From positions 1-53,321 of the forward strand of contig CAKMKL010000016.1 in the NCBI GenBank assembly GCA_927443375.1: a stretch of DNA of 53,321 nucleotides, in the 5' to 3' direction. The notes below the pieces were generated by a model. It made no database searches, was not told the origin of the DNA, and was given only the letters and a program-made list of their open reading frames with translations. Shown here one piece after another: positions 42,875 through 52,323 of this stretch (the stretch's first letter is position 1; each line of letters starts with the position of its first letter). The translations under genes and the position numbers were made by a program. The stretch is from an uncultured Paenibacillus sp. (lineage in GTDB: Bacteria > Bacillota > Bacilli > Paenibacillales > Paenibacillaceae).

Positions 42875-43291
42875 TTAACTTTGTGCGGCATCCATGTTCA
42901 TGTAGTTAATAGCCCATAGATGGCCGTCCAAGTCCACGAATCCCCAATGATACATGAACTCATGATCTTCAGGTTCAGCGTGCAATTTCCCGCCCAAGGA
43001 GAGCGCGTTATTCACGATTTCATCGACTTTTTCCCGGCTCTCGAAGGCCAATGCGATCGTCATCTGCGCATACTTGCTCGTATCGACTGCTCCCTTCTCC
43101 GTGAGCGTATTAAAGAATGCTTGATTGATCAGCATGACCTGCAGGTTGTCACCAATCACGATGGCTACCGAATTCTCATTATCGGGGAATTGCGGGTTGA
43201 GCTCGAATCCGAGTCCGAAGAAGAACGCTTTCGATTGTTCTACGTTTTTTACAGGCAGGTTGAAGCTCGTGAATACGGATGTTAATGCCAT
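42875..43291 (-). CDS. VOC/glyoxalase-fold protein
   Basis: A 138-residue vicinal-oxygen-chelate protein: TSFNLPVKNVEQSKAFFFGL, IVIGDNLQVMLINQAFF, then DHEFMYHWGFVDLDGHLWAI. The layout is that of the extradiol/PhnB-like single-domain group (lactoylglutathione lyase-like), with metal ligands likely including the His in GHLW and the Glu/Asp in DLDGH. Substrate unknown. The ATG at 43291 lies behind GAGGTG and is preferred to the TTG at 43297. It is convergent with the sigma-SRPBCC unit. Confidence 0.85.
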   Translation of the reverse strand: MALTSVFTSFNLPVKNVEQSKAFFFGLGFELNPQFPDNENSVAIVIGDNLQVMLINQAFFNTLTEKGAVDTSKYAQMTIALAFESREKVDEIVNNALSLGGKLHAEPEDHEFMYHWGFVDLDGHLWAINYMNMDAAQS

Positions 43292-43318
43292 TTTCAAAAC
43301 ACCTCTTCGTCAAATTAG

Positions 43319-43556
43319 TTTGAGTTCATTTATGCCTTCGTTTATATAGACGACAGCCGACCCGGGGATTCATCGGTTTCATGGATTCGGAAGACTGAAT
43401 TTTGTAAAATAACTTGGTATTGCATCTTTGTGCCTGAAGAAAGATTGGAGTATCACCGTACTTTGAAGCATGATTTGGAAATTTATAAGGTATGGGTTGA
43501 CTTCTTAGCCCCTTATGGGAGTATAAACACCCGGTCACGAAACCAAGATTCATTTA
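43319..43556 (+). other. Start-less open frame of 79 codons in a 363-nt gap, unrecognised
   Basis: After a TAG at 43316-43318 the plus strand stays open to 43556, reading FIYAFVYIDDSRPGDSSVSW and VPEERLEYHRTLKHDLEIYK. The composition is protein-like and there is no start codon or ribosome site, so it may be the 3' end of a lost gene. No family assigned. The rest of the gap holds the DUF326 ribosome site. Confidence 0.3.
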
Positions 43557-43660
43557 TGTTGTTATAGGGATGGGTCTCATTACGTACATATTTTTTCCTC
43601 TTGCTTTAGATAATAAGCAATGATCAGACAATATTCAAACTACGAAAGGAAAATGAATAA

Positions 43661-44011
43661 ATGTTACTTGCCAGCTCCGTTACTCCCAAGCACTACACGC
43701 ATTGTATTGAGGCCTGCCTGAAATGTGCGCAGGCTTGCGAAGAATGTTTTGCAGCATGCCTAAGAGAGACTGATGTTCAAGCCAGAACCTCAATGATCAA
43801 GATGCTGAACGATTGCGCAGAAGTCTGCTTGCAGGCAGCTCAATTTATGAGCAGAGATAGTATGTTTGCGAAAGCAAGTTGCGAGCTGTGTGCTCTGGTT
43901 TGCGAAGCATGTGCCAAAGACTGTGAAGCGTTTAAAGATGCCCATTGTCAAGAATGCGCAAAATTCTGCCGCGAATGTGCAGAAGTTTGCCGGCAGATGG
44001 CAAGTGCATAA
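43661..44011 (+). CDS. Cys-rich four-helix-bundle protein (DUF326, Csp3-like copper storage)
   Basis: A 116-residue soluble protein with about eighteen cysteines in CxxxCxxC and CxxxC spacing along four helices (HCIEACLKCAQACEECFAAC, CAEVCLQAAQF, CELCALVCEACAKDC, CQECAKFCRECAEVC). This matches the DUF326/Csp3 family that binds Cu(I) inside the bundle. No signal peptide is present, so the protein would be cytosolic. The ATG follows AAAGGAAAA. No copper operator is visible in the 100 bp upstream. The nearby YdhK remnant belongs to another family often seen with copper or stress genes. Confidence 0.9.
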   Translation: MLLASSVTPKHYTHCIEACLKCAQACEECFAACLRETDVQARTSMIKMLNDCAEVCLQAAQFMSRDSMFAKASCELCALVCEACAKDCEAFKDAHCQECAKFCRECAEVCRQMASA

Positions 44012-44029
44012 CGGGTAAAATGAACCATC

Positions 44030-44072
44030 AAGCAGGAGTATCTCTAATTCAAGGGATGCCCCTGCTTTTTTA
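44030..44072 (+). terminator. Terminator of the DUF326 gene
   Basis: AAGCAGG (44030-44036) pairs with CCTGCTT (44061-44067), followed by TTTT. A GTATCTC/GGGATGC region extends the hairpin imperfectly. Confidence 0.6.
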
Positions 44073-44162
44073 GGTTACGTGTCTTGAAGTGCATCGGATT
44101 TTTAAGCAGCTGGAGGGTATTTTCTCCCTTATGAGCAAAATCACACACAAAGCTCAAATATA

Positions 44163-44455
44163 GAACACCACTAATGTCTACGCGGTATCGTATACCGATT
44201 ACGGGAGGAGATCCGGTTACCAATCATAAATGGGTTATTCAGCAAGAATTAAAAGATGCGGGAGACCAGCTTTATGTGTCTGGCACCGAAGTGGTGCTTA
44301 ACGCGGATCATATGGCCGGTATGAAGGGGGCTACCGCAACCGTAGATACAGGTGAGCAAACAACCGTATACATGGTTGACTATACACCGACAACAGGCGG
44401 AGAACCCGTAAGAAATCATAAATGGGTGACAGGGGATGAGTTAAAAGCGAAGTAA
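44163..44455 (+). pseudogene. C-terminal remnant of a YdhK/DUF1541 lipoprotein gene, frameshifted
   Basis: The remnant reads NTTNVYAVSYT from 44163. One base (an A in TATACACCG) is then lost, and the match continues in the next frame as ITGGDPVTNHKWVIQQEL, AGMKGATATVDTGEQTTVYM and VDYTPTTGGEPVRNHKWV. This is the duplicated DUF1541 motif of YdhK. The N-terminal signal peptide and lipobox are missing, and the ATG at 44174 has no ribosome site. A terminator follows, so the 3' end is original. Confidence 0.75.
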
Positions 44456-44467
44456 ACGAAGATGAAA

Positions 44468-44500
44468 GAAAGCAGCCCTTGACGGCTGTTTTCTTTTTTC
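44468..44500 (+). terminator. Terminator after the YdhK remnant
   Basis: GAAAGCAGCC (44468-44477) pairs with GGCTGTTTTC (44484-44493; one G-U) and is followed by TTTTTT. Confidence 0.85.
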
Positions 44501-44933
44501 TATAAATAGAGGCATCTTGCAATAATTTACGTAAATCCTACCTATAGTAGTTTGGAAAAGAATCAACAGAGATTATACAAACCATTACATACACAATACA
44601 CTGGCATCACTCCAAACTTTCCGATCCCGGCTATCGATAATCTCCAGTTACTCTGTGTGGAAAAGGAAGGGCTTTTACTCCCCATCCCTGACGAAGATAC
44701 AGCCCTCATCTTTAAACAAGGTGTGGGCTGTTTAATGTTTACTTTTTTTCACAGCTTGTATTCCAGGCTTCAAGTACTTAGTGCTTAAGCACGATATTCG
44801 AAATGCCTAAATAACTGTAAAATTGAAGGGATTATCCGGCGAAGTACCCATTACATATTCCTTAACGTATACATATGAGAGAGTAAGGATCTTATGAAAT
44901 GCCGGAAAGATTTCAATGAACTGGGGGTTCCTA
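44501..44933. other. 433-nt gap before the subtilisin gene
   Basis: No gene is convincing; an open frame at 44552-44788 lacks a ribosome site and recognisable motifs. A perfect palindrome ATTTACGTAAAT lies at 44525-44536. A second inverted repeat, ACAGCCC (44699-44705)/GGGCTGT (44725-44731), could be a weak terminator. Confidence 0.35.
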
Positions 44934-47900
44934 ATGTCAAAAAATAATTACCGCAGGATCGGCGCAGGCGCTGCCAGCCTTACTTTGGCCGCTGCGCTGC
45001 TGCTCCCGGCTGGAGCTGCGTCATCAGCGCCATTCTTGCCTCCGCTTCCTGGTGGATTTGCGGAAGCTCCGGGCGTAACTCCGAAATGGGGAGGTGATGC
45101 TGGAGATCTCGGAGCGGCCTTCAAGGCGATGATCGCTGAAATGCCTGCACCCAAAAATCATGTTCCGCACACCGACTCTTTATCTCCGATCAAGGTTATC
45201 GTCGAGCTGAGAAGCGAACCTGCAAGGGTTGTGGAGCAAAGTACGGGGAAGTCCTTCTCACCGTCGCTCCAACGAAACAAGCTCCGCGCCGAGCATGCCG
45301 CTTTTAAACAGGCGGCCACCCTCCTGGGTGCTGCGGCAGGCAACGAATTTACCGAGGTGTTTAACGGGTATGCGCTGACGCTGCCGGGGAATCAGGTGGA
45401 CAAGCTGGTTGATCTGCCCGGCGTCAAGGCGGTGTATCCGGACGAGGCCGTACAGGCAGCGCCGATAAGTGCGGAACCGCTGGCCGGTCCCCGCCCTGTT
45501 ATTGCAAGCGGAGACTTGATCGGTGCGGACATCCTGATTGATGAGGGAATTACAGGGGAGGGAGTAAGGGTAGCTGTTCTCGACACGGGGATCGACTATA
45601 ACCATCCGCTTTTAAAGGACCGTTATGCCGGGGGATATGATCTGGTCGATGAGGATGATGACCCATATGAAACGGACAACCCGGATCAAATCCCTCCGTA
45701 TGCCGACGGCACTCCTTATGAAACCGCGCACGGTACACACGTGGCGGGCATTGTAGCCGGTGTGGCTCCCGGTGCGGAGATTTATGCGTACCGCGTACTC
45801 GGCCCCTACGGCAACGGATCTACGGAGCAGACGCTGGCGGGAATCGAAAGGGCGGCTGCAGACGGCGCCGATGTCATTAACATGTCGCTCGGATCGGGCT
45901 TTAACCAGTCGTACGCCCCAGACGCCATCGCAGCTGACAATGCGGTGAAGGCAGGCATTACCGTCGTCATCGCGGCCGGGAATACCGGAGAAGACGGCTC
46001 TTATACGCTTACTACTCCCGGCGGTGCACATCGCGCAATCACAGTAGGAGCCTCGACCAAACCCGTCGTGACTCCTGTCATTCATATAGGAGACGCTGAA
46101 CCCGTTTACGGGCTGCGGGCCTCTTTGTCTCCTGAGCTTACGGAAGAAGAATCAGACGTGCGGGTAGTCTATGCAGGAGCAGGATCCGCAGCGGATTTTG
46201 ACAAAGTAAATGTTCAGGGAGACTTCGTGCTGGTGGACCGCGGGGGCGGACTGGATTTTTCGACCAAGTCTTTGAACGCCAAAAAAGCCGGCGCAGCTGC
46301 ACTGCTTATCGCCAACAACGAGACCGAACCTGTGCGCCCTTCCTTAAGCCGGGCCGGGGATTATGTTCCGACCTACGGAATTACATTGGCCGAAGGGAAG
46401 GAATTGAAGCAGGAGCTTGTGAACGGTGAAGGTACGCTGAGCTACGAGTTGATTGAAGAACCGGAGCGACTGGCAGACTTCAGCTCGAAGGGACCGGGCC
46501 TGCCCGACTTCATCATTAAACCCGAGATTATTGCGCCAGGCGTTGACATTTTATCTTCCGTCCCTCTGTGGGCTGGTATGGACGGTACCTACGATACGGC
46601 CTATGCTGAAGAGGAAGGGACAAGCATGGCTGCGCCTCACATAGCTGGTGCCGCCGCGCTGCTGCTGCAGGCAGGAGAGGACATGCTCCAGGAAGCACTG
46701 GATCCGGACCAGATCAAATCCATGCTCATGAACAGTGCAGAGCCGTTGACCGACCGCAAAGGGTATGAGTATGGGTACTTCGAACAAGGCGCAGGTCTTC
46801 CGCATCTGGATCGTGTAATACAAAGTCCGGTTATAGCCAAGGTGTTCGAACAGCTGGATCTTGGAATTTCCGGCTTGGAGCCGGATCCTTATTATACAGG
46901 GTCCTTGTCGTACGGAATCCAGAACCGGAACAGCACGGTGACCAAAACCGTCTACCTGGATAATTTGTCTGGAGCTCCGCTTGATTACCAGACGGAAATT
47001 GAATGGTACACTAAACATGCAGGACTTAACGCGTATGCAAGTGCCGAAACACTTGACGTTCCGGCTGAAGGTGCCTTTTTTGAAGTTACCTTGTCGATTG
47101 GCGATGACGCCAGGGACGGGTTCTATGAGGGAGCGGTCAAGCTGACAGGAACGGAGGGTCAAACGCTGTTTCTTCCTTTGGCCGCAATATTAGGGGATAA
47201 ACTGAAAACTGATGCCATTGATTCAGCGAATGTTTATGATCTGGTCTTTTCGCCGAACGGCGACGGCTTGTCGGACATGAACAGACTGTATTTCTCTGTG
47301 AATGAAAGGGTAACGGATCTGAATTTTGAGGTCTCGCGCTTTGACTTCAACACGGGAGAAGGAGTGGTTGTCGGGGACATATATGCGCATGGTGGCGATT
47401 ATGCTAAAGGCCGGTATGAAGCCGACTGGGACGGCTGGGTCTATGACAGCGGGACCGGACTGCTTGAACCGCTTGAGGACGGTTTCTACATCGTTACACC
47501 GGTATACGGGGAAGACCTGATCCGGCTCGGCGAGCAACGGTTCAGCTTTGCCGTTGACACCGGTGCGCCCCTTCTTACTTCCGTTATGCTGGATGAAGTG
47601 GAGCCCCGTGACGGAGAGCGGCAGGCGGTGCTGTATGGAGATATTGTGGACGACCTGATGCTTGAGCTGATTTACGGAACCGACGGGTATGAGATGGAGG
47701 ATCTGATTGGGATCAGCGCCGTATTCGAAGCGGAGGACGGGGCTACACATCAGGCGGACGGCATCCTATATCCGGACGGTTATTTTGAAATCGGGATCCC
47801 GCTCCGCGAAGGGATGAACGATTTCTATATTTACGCCTACGATATCGCCGGGAATGGCGCGGCAGACGAAGACTATGCCCAGCTCCTGAAGTACAACACC

Positions 47901-49484
47901 GGTGCCGGTGCCATTACGGTAACGCCAGCTCTGAGCGCAGCAAGCGTGATGACCGGACAGCCGGTAACCGTGGAAGTCCGGTTCACAGCGGCCGAATCCG
48001 TCTACGGCGCGATGATGAGTCTCGCTTATGACGGCAGACTGCAGACTCCTGTCATACAGCCGAGCGTCCAGTTGGCTACTTATCAGGAGGAGCGTGACCC
48101 GGGGGTACCGCTAGCGGAATACACTGATTCGTTCGGCATTTCAGACGGACGACAGGTGGTGCGGTACGGTGTGCAGCTGACGAACAGCGTCTATTCCGGT
48201 GAAGGCAGCGTTGCTTCCTTTACCTTTGTTCCTGCCGAGGCGGGAAGCTATACGTTTGAGCTGGGAGACCTGTTGTTCTGGAACGAGGGGCGGACCTTTA
48301 CCGCTGCAGCCGGACTTGCAAGAGCCCAGTTAACGGTAACGGATCCTGCTAAGCCGGAACCACAGCAACCCGAACAGCCAGGCAGTCAGCCTAATCCAGC
48401 GCCTGTAACGGCAGCACCTGTGACGGGGAATACTTCCACAGTGCTTTCAGGAATACTTACGGCGAATGCAACCGGTGCTTCCACTCTTCCGTCAGCCGTT
48501 CTTGCCGTATCTGACACGGCGCTGAACCAGGCAGTGCTGCAGGCACAGTCGGAATATGCGGTGCTTTCGTTAAGCGATGTGCTCTTCGCAAATTATTCGT
48601 TCGTCCGGTTGTCGCTGACCTCTGCACAGGCGGATAAGCTGAAATCTTCTGGTATGGGCCTTATGCTGGAAGGCCGTGAATTCGCTTTATCTATCCCGGC
48701 AGATGCCTTGGCAGACTTTACCGGGACGCAGGGGCTGAGTGTAGAGCTCTCGCTGAATCACAATCATGGCTTCCTGACGACAAAAAGCACGGCCGCTGTA
48801 TCGAGCGCTCCCGTAGTCAGCGTGAAGAACGGGTGGACATCCGGTACACCTGTCATTCTCCGCCTTCCGTTAAACGCCAATACCGGTGATGACCGTAAAA
48901 TCGGTGCCTATAAGAAAGCAGCGGACGGTTCATGGACCTACCTGCAGTCCGGCAAGCTGGTTAAAGACGGCAACCTGGAGCTTGAAGTGAAGAGTGACGG
49001 AACGTATACCGCTGCAGCCGGGACCGGAACGTTCAGCGATCTGGCGGGGCACTGGGCCAAGGACGGCATCGAAGTGCTGGCCGCTCATCAGCTGGTGGCG
49101 GGAAAAGGCGCAGCAGGCATGTTCAGTCCGAATGACAAGGTTAACCGTGCGGAGCTGCTGACTCTGCTGGACCGGCTGCAGGGCAAAGGGGATACTTGGC
49201 TGACGCATGTTCGCGAACAGGATGCCCGCCGCCCGCTTACCCGCCAGGAGACGGCGGCGCTGGCAGCTACTGCACTGAAGAATGGAGATGACGGGTCTAA
49301 TGTCAACTTGCCTTTTGCTGACAGCCATTCGATTGCCCCGGATAACAGAGCTGCAGTAGCTTATATGTTCGAACAAGGATATATGAGAGGGGAAGGCTTG
49401 CTCTTTAACCCGGCCGGCACCTTGACCCGGGCACAAGCTGCTGTCATACTCAGCCGGATTTTACAGGATTTGCGCACCCCATAA
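44934..49484 (+). CDS. Cell-surface subtilisin-family protease with cohesin-like and SLH domains
   Basis: A 1516-residue exported serine protease of the Vpr/minor extracellular protease type. Order: signal peptide (1-32, AASLTLAAALLLPAGAAS); I9 propeptide (about 80-170); S8 catalytic domain with Asp217 in AVLDTGIDYNHP, His266 in AHGTHVAGI and Ser564 in GTSMAAPH, interrupted by a PA insert (about 385-490); Vpr-like beta domains (from about 640); FlgD-like segment with FSPNGDGLSDMNR; cohesin-like domain (about 1000-1135); Pro/Gln linker (EPQQPEQPGSQPNPAP); three S-layer homology repeats (from about 1365), starting FSDLAGHWAKDGIEVL, of which the second is degenerate. All catalytic residues are intact. 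The SLH repeats should tether it to pyruvylated wall polymer. An upstream ATG at 44916 with GGAAAG is an alternative start. Confidence 0.92.
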   Translation: MSKNNYRRIGAGAASLTLAAALLLPAGAASSAPFLPPLPGGFAEAPGVTPKWGGDAGDLGAAFKAMIAEMPAPKNHVPHTDSLSPIKVIVELRSEPARVVEQSTGKSFSPSLQRNKLRAEHAAFKQAATLLGAAAGNEFTEVFNGYALTLPGNQVDKLVDLPGVKAVYPDEAVQAAPISAEPLAGPRPVIASGDLIGADILIDEGITGEGVRVAVLDTGIDYNHPLLKDRYAGGYDLVDEDDDPYETDNPDQIPPYADGTPYETAHGTHVAGIVAGVAPGAEIYAYRVLGPYGNGSTEQTLAGIERAAADGADVINMSLGSGFNQSYAPDAIAADNAVKAGITVVIAAGNTGEDGSYTLTTPGGAHRAITVGASTKPVVTPVIHIGDAEPVYGLRASLSPELTEEESDVRVVYAGAGSAADFDKVNVQGDFVLVDRGGGLDFSTKSLNAKKAGAAALLIANNETEPVRPSLSRAGDYVPTYGITLAEGKELKQELVNGEGTLSYELIEEPERLADFSSKGPGLPDFIIKPEIIAPGVDILSSVPLWAGMDGTYDTAYAEEEGTSMAAPHIAGAAALLLQAGEDMLQEALDPDQIKSMLMNSAEPLTDRKGYEYGYFEQGAGLPHLDRVIQSPVIAKVFEQLDLGISGLEPDPYYTGSLSYGIQNRNSTVTKTVYLDNLSGAPLDYQTEIEWYTKHAGLNAYASAETLDVPAEGAFFEVTLSIGDDARDGFYEGAVKLTGTEGQTLFLPLAAILGDKLKTDAIDSANVYDLVFSPNGDGLSDMNRLYFSVNERVTDLNFEVSRFDFNTGEGVVVGDIYAHGGDYAKGRYEADWDGWVYDSGTGLLEPLEDGFYIVTPVYGEDLIRLGEQRFSFAVDTGAPLLTSVMLDEVEPRDGERQAVLYGDIVDDLMLELIYGTDGYEMEDLIGISAVFEAEDGATHQADGILYPDGYFEIGIPLREGMNDFYIYAYDIAGNGAADEDYAQLLKYNTGAGAITVTPALSAASVMTGQPVTVEVRFTAAESVYGAMMSLAYDGRLQTPVIQPSVQLATYQEERDPGVPLAEYTDSFGISDGRQVVRYGVQLTNSVYSGEGSVASFTFVPAEAGSYTFELGDLLFWNEGRTFTAAAGLARAQLTVTDPAKPEPQQPEQPGSQPNPAPVTAAPVTGNTSTVLSGILTANATGASTLPSAVLAVSDTALNQAVLQAQSEYAVLSLSDVLFANYSFVRLSLTSAQADKLKSSGMGLMLEGREFALSIPADALADFTGTQGLSVELSLNHNHGFLTTKSTAAVSSAPVVSVKNGWTSGTPVILRLPLNANTGDDRKIGAYKKAADGSWTYLQSGKLVKDGNLELEVKSDGTYTAAAGTGTFSDLAGHWAKDGIEVLAAHQLVAGKGAAGMFSPNDKVNRAELLTLLDRLQGKGDTWLTHVREQDARRPLTRQETAALAATALKNGDDGSNVNLPFADSHSIAPDNRAAVAYMFEQGYMRGEGLLFNPAGTLTRAQAAVILSRILQDLRTP

Positions 49485-49542
49485 GTCTTAGTAAGCAGGA
49501 GATAAACTGTTTGACCATTATGATGCTGAATAGTGGAACTTG

Positions 49543-49570
49543 AAAGGCTGCCTCCGGGTAGCCTTTTTTT
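49543..49570 (+). terminator. Terminator of the subtilisin gene
   Basis: AAAGGCT (49543-49549) pairs with AGCCTTT (49560-49566), followed by TTTT. The loop GCCTCCGGGT is partly self-paired. Confidence 0.8.
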
Positions 49571-50085
49571 CTGTCTAAACAGAAGTTGTGATTAAATGAA
49601 ACGGATCTTAATCAGTGTACATATTTAGTACATTAGTATACTCTCTTGATGTTGACGTAAGTGCTAGACAGTTCTAAATATAAAAGAGTATTAACAAACC
49701 CGTCAGGCTTATGCTTGCAAAATCACGGGATTAGAATATCCGCTTTTATGTGGAATAAAATGGTTGATTTTACCTTATCATGCAATGTACAATTTGTAAT
49801 GAGACTGATGATCATTATGACAATCTTTAATTTAACTAATAAAAACCGATCGTCAACTTTCAGCGCAGTTTCTACGGCATCATCTTACCTATTTGACTGG
49901 CCACCAAGGAACACTGGACTGCTAAAGGTCATTTTTGCTTTCGTACCTGCTTTCTTGCACTGCTTAGACATAAAAGCGCAGTTGATCGTTCAGTGCATTG
50001 CTGAGATTAAGCAGATAGAACATGGATAGGGACAATTAACGAGCTAAATTACATAAATCTAAATATATACTTGTGAGGTTTGCCT
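49571..50085. other. 515-nt AT-rich gap upstream of the PBP gene
   Basis: An open frame at 49661-50029 (122 codons) has no ribosome site, an odd composition and no motif I recognise, so I do not call it a gene. No RNA gene or clear hairpin is seen. It may be decayed coding DNA. Confidence 0.35.
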
Positions 50086-52323
50086 ATGGTAAAGAGAATA
50101 AAACTTCGGTCGCTGTTTATAGGAGGGTGTATTACCCTCTTTTTTCTTGTTTTAGTTGGCAGGGTATTCTGGATTCAGGTGCTGGAAAGGGAGTTTTGGC
50201 AATCCATGGCCTTAGAGCAAAGGGCCCATACTTCGGTGATTAAAGCGGTGCGTGGCACGATCGAGGACCGCAACGGTAAGGTGCTCGCAAGTGATATACC
50301 AGCCTATACAGTAGTGGTTAATCCAAAAGCGATTGCCGCGCTCGGCATAGGGGAAGAAGTTATCACCGGCCTGCATGAGCTGCTCGGCAAACCTGAGGAT
50401 GAGCTTAAGGGAATCGTGGAAGCCAAAGATAAAAACGGAAAGTACCTGAAGAACCGGGAGATCCGCAATGAAGGCTGGAAGATAGACCAGGAAATGCGCG
50501 ACAATGTCAATGAGTTCATAAAGAAACTGAAGGATGAACATGACACTCTGGAGACGGGCATCGGCCTGATCAGGGAGCAGAAGCGCTATTATCCTCAACA
50601 AACTCTGGCTGCACATATTTTGGGTTATACGGACCGCGACGGCAATGCGGTATTGGGGCTCGAAAAATATTTTGACAATCAGCTTAACGGTGCAAATGGA
50701 GAGCTAATCTACCAGAGTGACGGCAAAGGCATCAAGCTGCCTGACTCAAAGGATACATATAAGCCGGTTGTTAATGGAAGTGATTTCAAGCTTACAATTG
50801 ATAGCACAATCCAGTATTATATCGAACAGGCAATGAAAAAGGCATATGAAGAATACAAACCTAAGAATATTACGGTAATTGCTGCGGACCCAAGCACCAT
50901 GGAAATATTGGGTTTGGCAAATATGCCGACCTTTAACCCGAATGAGTTCTGGAACTATGCCTCCGATCCTGGAGTATTCTTCAACCATGCGATCAAAACG
51001 AAATTTGAGCCAGGCTCCACGTTCAAAATAGTAACGCTTGCAGGAGCGGTGCAGGAGAAACTATTCGATCCAGACGCAACCTTTATGTCTGGTTCTATCC
51101 GCATTAAGGGGTACGGCAAGCTGTTGTATGATCAAAAGAGAAGCGGGTATGGCGAGATTTCCTATCTTGAAGGCGTGAAGCGTTCAAGTAACGTGGCCTT
51201 TATCAAACTCGGTTATGAGATGCTCGGTACGGAAAGGCTATTACAATACGTGAATGCCTTCGGATTTAACGACCCTACCGGTATTGACCTGCCGGGCGAA
51301 ATCAGCGGACTAGTTAATCCGACACCAAACAATGCTTCAGAGAACGCGACAATCGCATTCGGACACGGTAAAGTACAGGTGACTCCTATTCAGCAGCTAA
51401 CCGCTATGGCGGTCATCGCTAATGGCGGTAAGTTGATGGTACCACATGTCGTTAAGGAAATTACCGACCCGAATACTGGAAAGATAACCATGACCCAGCC
51501 AGAAGTGGTACGTCAGGTCATTTCTGAAGAGAGTGCTCGGGAAACTGGAAGTTATCTGGAGCAGGTAGTTGCGGATCAGGTCGTTGGTACTGGACGTCAT
51601 GCTTATATTGAAGGATACAGGGTAGCGGGCAAAACCGGTACGGCGATTAAACCTGATGGTAAGGGCGGATATGACCGCGACAAAGTACACGCGTCCTTTC
51701 TAGGATACGCACCCGCTAATAATCCGAAGATTGTGGTCTATGTCGGCATTGACGAACCCGCTGATGCTGCTGGCGGTGGTGCGGCAGCGGGACCGGTATT
51801 TAAAGATATCGTATCCAAGGTATTGCCGTATATGGGTGTACCTAAAGTTACAACGAGCGATGGAGGCAGTCCTTCCATATCTCTCAAGCATACACCCGCT
51901 ACTCAGCGCTCCGCACCCGATCTAACCCAAAAATCGGTACAGGCGGCCAGAAACTTGCTCATTGATCAGGGCATTGATTTTAAAACGGTCGGAGGCGGAA
52001 ACAACGTGGTCAGCCAGTATCCGGAGGCGGGCACCCTACTTGCTTCGGGACAACGGATCTATTTGTTAAGTCAACAGATTGACAAGGCATCTATACCTGA
52101 CCTACGGGGACAGTCACTACGTGATGCTCTGGAGGTGCTCAATCTGCTGAAGGTCAAGATTTCCGTCGAAGGCGAAGGCTATATCATCGAGCAGACGGAA
52201 TCAACCCAGAATGGAAAAAGGCTAGTACATCTGAAGCTTAAAGCGCGCAATGCATACGGCGAAGATATTTCGGTATCTACGGCGAAAGAGGAAGCTGTGG
52301 GTACCGGGGATAATGGAGGTTAG
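50086..52323 (+). CDS. Class B penicillin-binding protein (SpoVD/PbpB-like transpeptidase) with PASTA repeats
   Basis: A 745-residue peptidoglycan transpeptidase with one N-terminal membrane helix (LFIGGCITLFFLVLVGRVFW), a dimerisation domain with RGTIEDRNGKVLA, and a catalytic domain with Ser311 in GSTFKIV (SxxK), SSN in VKRSSNVAF, and KTGTA. Two C-terminal PASTA domains follow (APDLTQKSVQAARNLLIDQG and IPDLRGQSLRDALEVLNLLK). It matches SpoVD (spore cortex) or PbpB (division). The ATG at 50086 lies behind GTGAGG; a TTG at 50080 is weaker. The usual neighbours (ftsL, murE, mraY) are absent, so this is a copy outside the division cluster, and a sporulation or auxiliary role is likely. Confidence 0.92.
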   Translation: MVKRIKLRSLFIGGCITLFFLVLVGRVFWIQVLEREFWQSMALEQRAHTSVIKAVRGTIEDRNGKVLASDIPAYTVVVNPKAIAALGIGEEVITGLHELLGKPEDELKGIVEAKDKNGKYLKNREIRNEGWKIDQEMRDNVNEFIKKLKDEHDTLETGIGLIREQKRYYPQQTLAAHILGYTDRDGNAVLGLEKYFDNQLNGANGELIYQSDGKGIKLPDSKDTYKPVVNGSDFKLTIDSTIQYYIEQAMKKAYEEYKPKNITVIAADPSTMEILGLANMPTFNPNEFWNYASDPGVFFNHAIKTKFEPGSTFKIVTLAGAVQEKLFDPDATFMSGSIRIKGYGKLLYDQKRSGYGEISYLEGVKRSSNVAFIKLGYEMLGTERLLQYVNAFGFNDPTGIDLPGEISGLVNPTPNNASENATIAFGHGKVQVTPIQQLTAMAVIANGGKLMVPHVVKEITDPNTGKITMTQPEVVRQVISEESARETGSYLEQVVADQVVGTGRHAYIEGYRVAGKTGTAIKPDGKGGYDRDKVHASFLGYAPANNPKIVVYVGIDEPADAAGGGAAAGPVFKDIVSKVLPYMGVPKVTTSDGGSPSISLKHTPATQRSAPDLTQKSVQAARNLLIDQGIDFKTVGGGNNVVSQYPEAGTLLASGQRIYLLSQQIDKASIPDLRGQSLRDALEVLNLLKVKISVEGEGYIIEQTESTQNGKRLVHLKLKARNAYGEDISVSTAKEEAVGTGDNGG

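Noticed and set aside
44552-44788. A 78-codon open frame before the subtilisin gene
   Set aside because: It starts with a non-ATG codon, has no ribosome site, and contains a terminator-like inverted repeat.
45612-46085. A minus-strand frame of 157 codons in the subtilisin gene
   Set aside because: It lies over the catalytic domain and has no motif or ribosome site.
49661-50029. A 122-codon open frame upstream of the PBP gene
   Set aside because: No ribosome site, atypical composition and no recognisable motif; more likely non-coding or decayed DNA.
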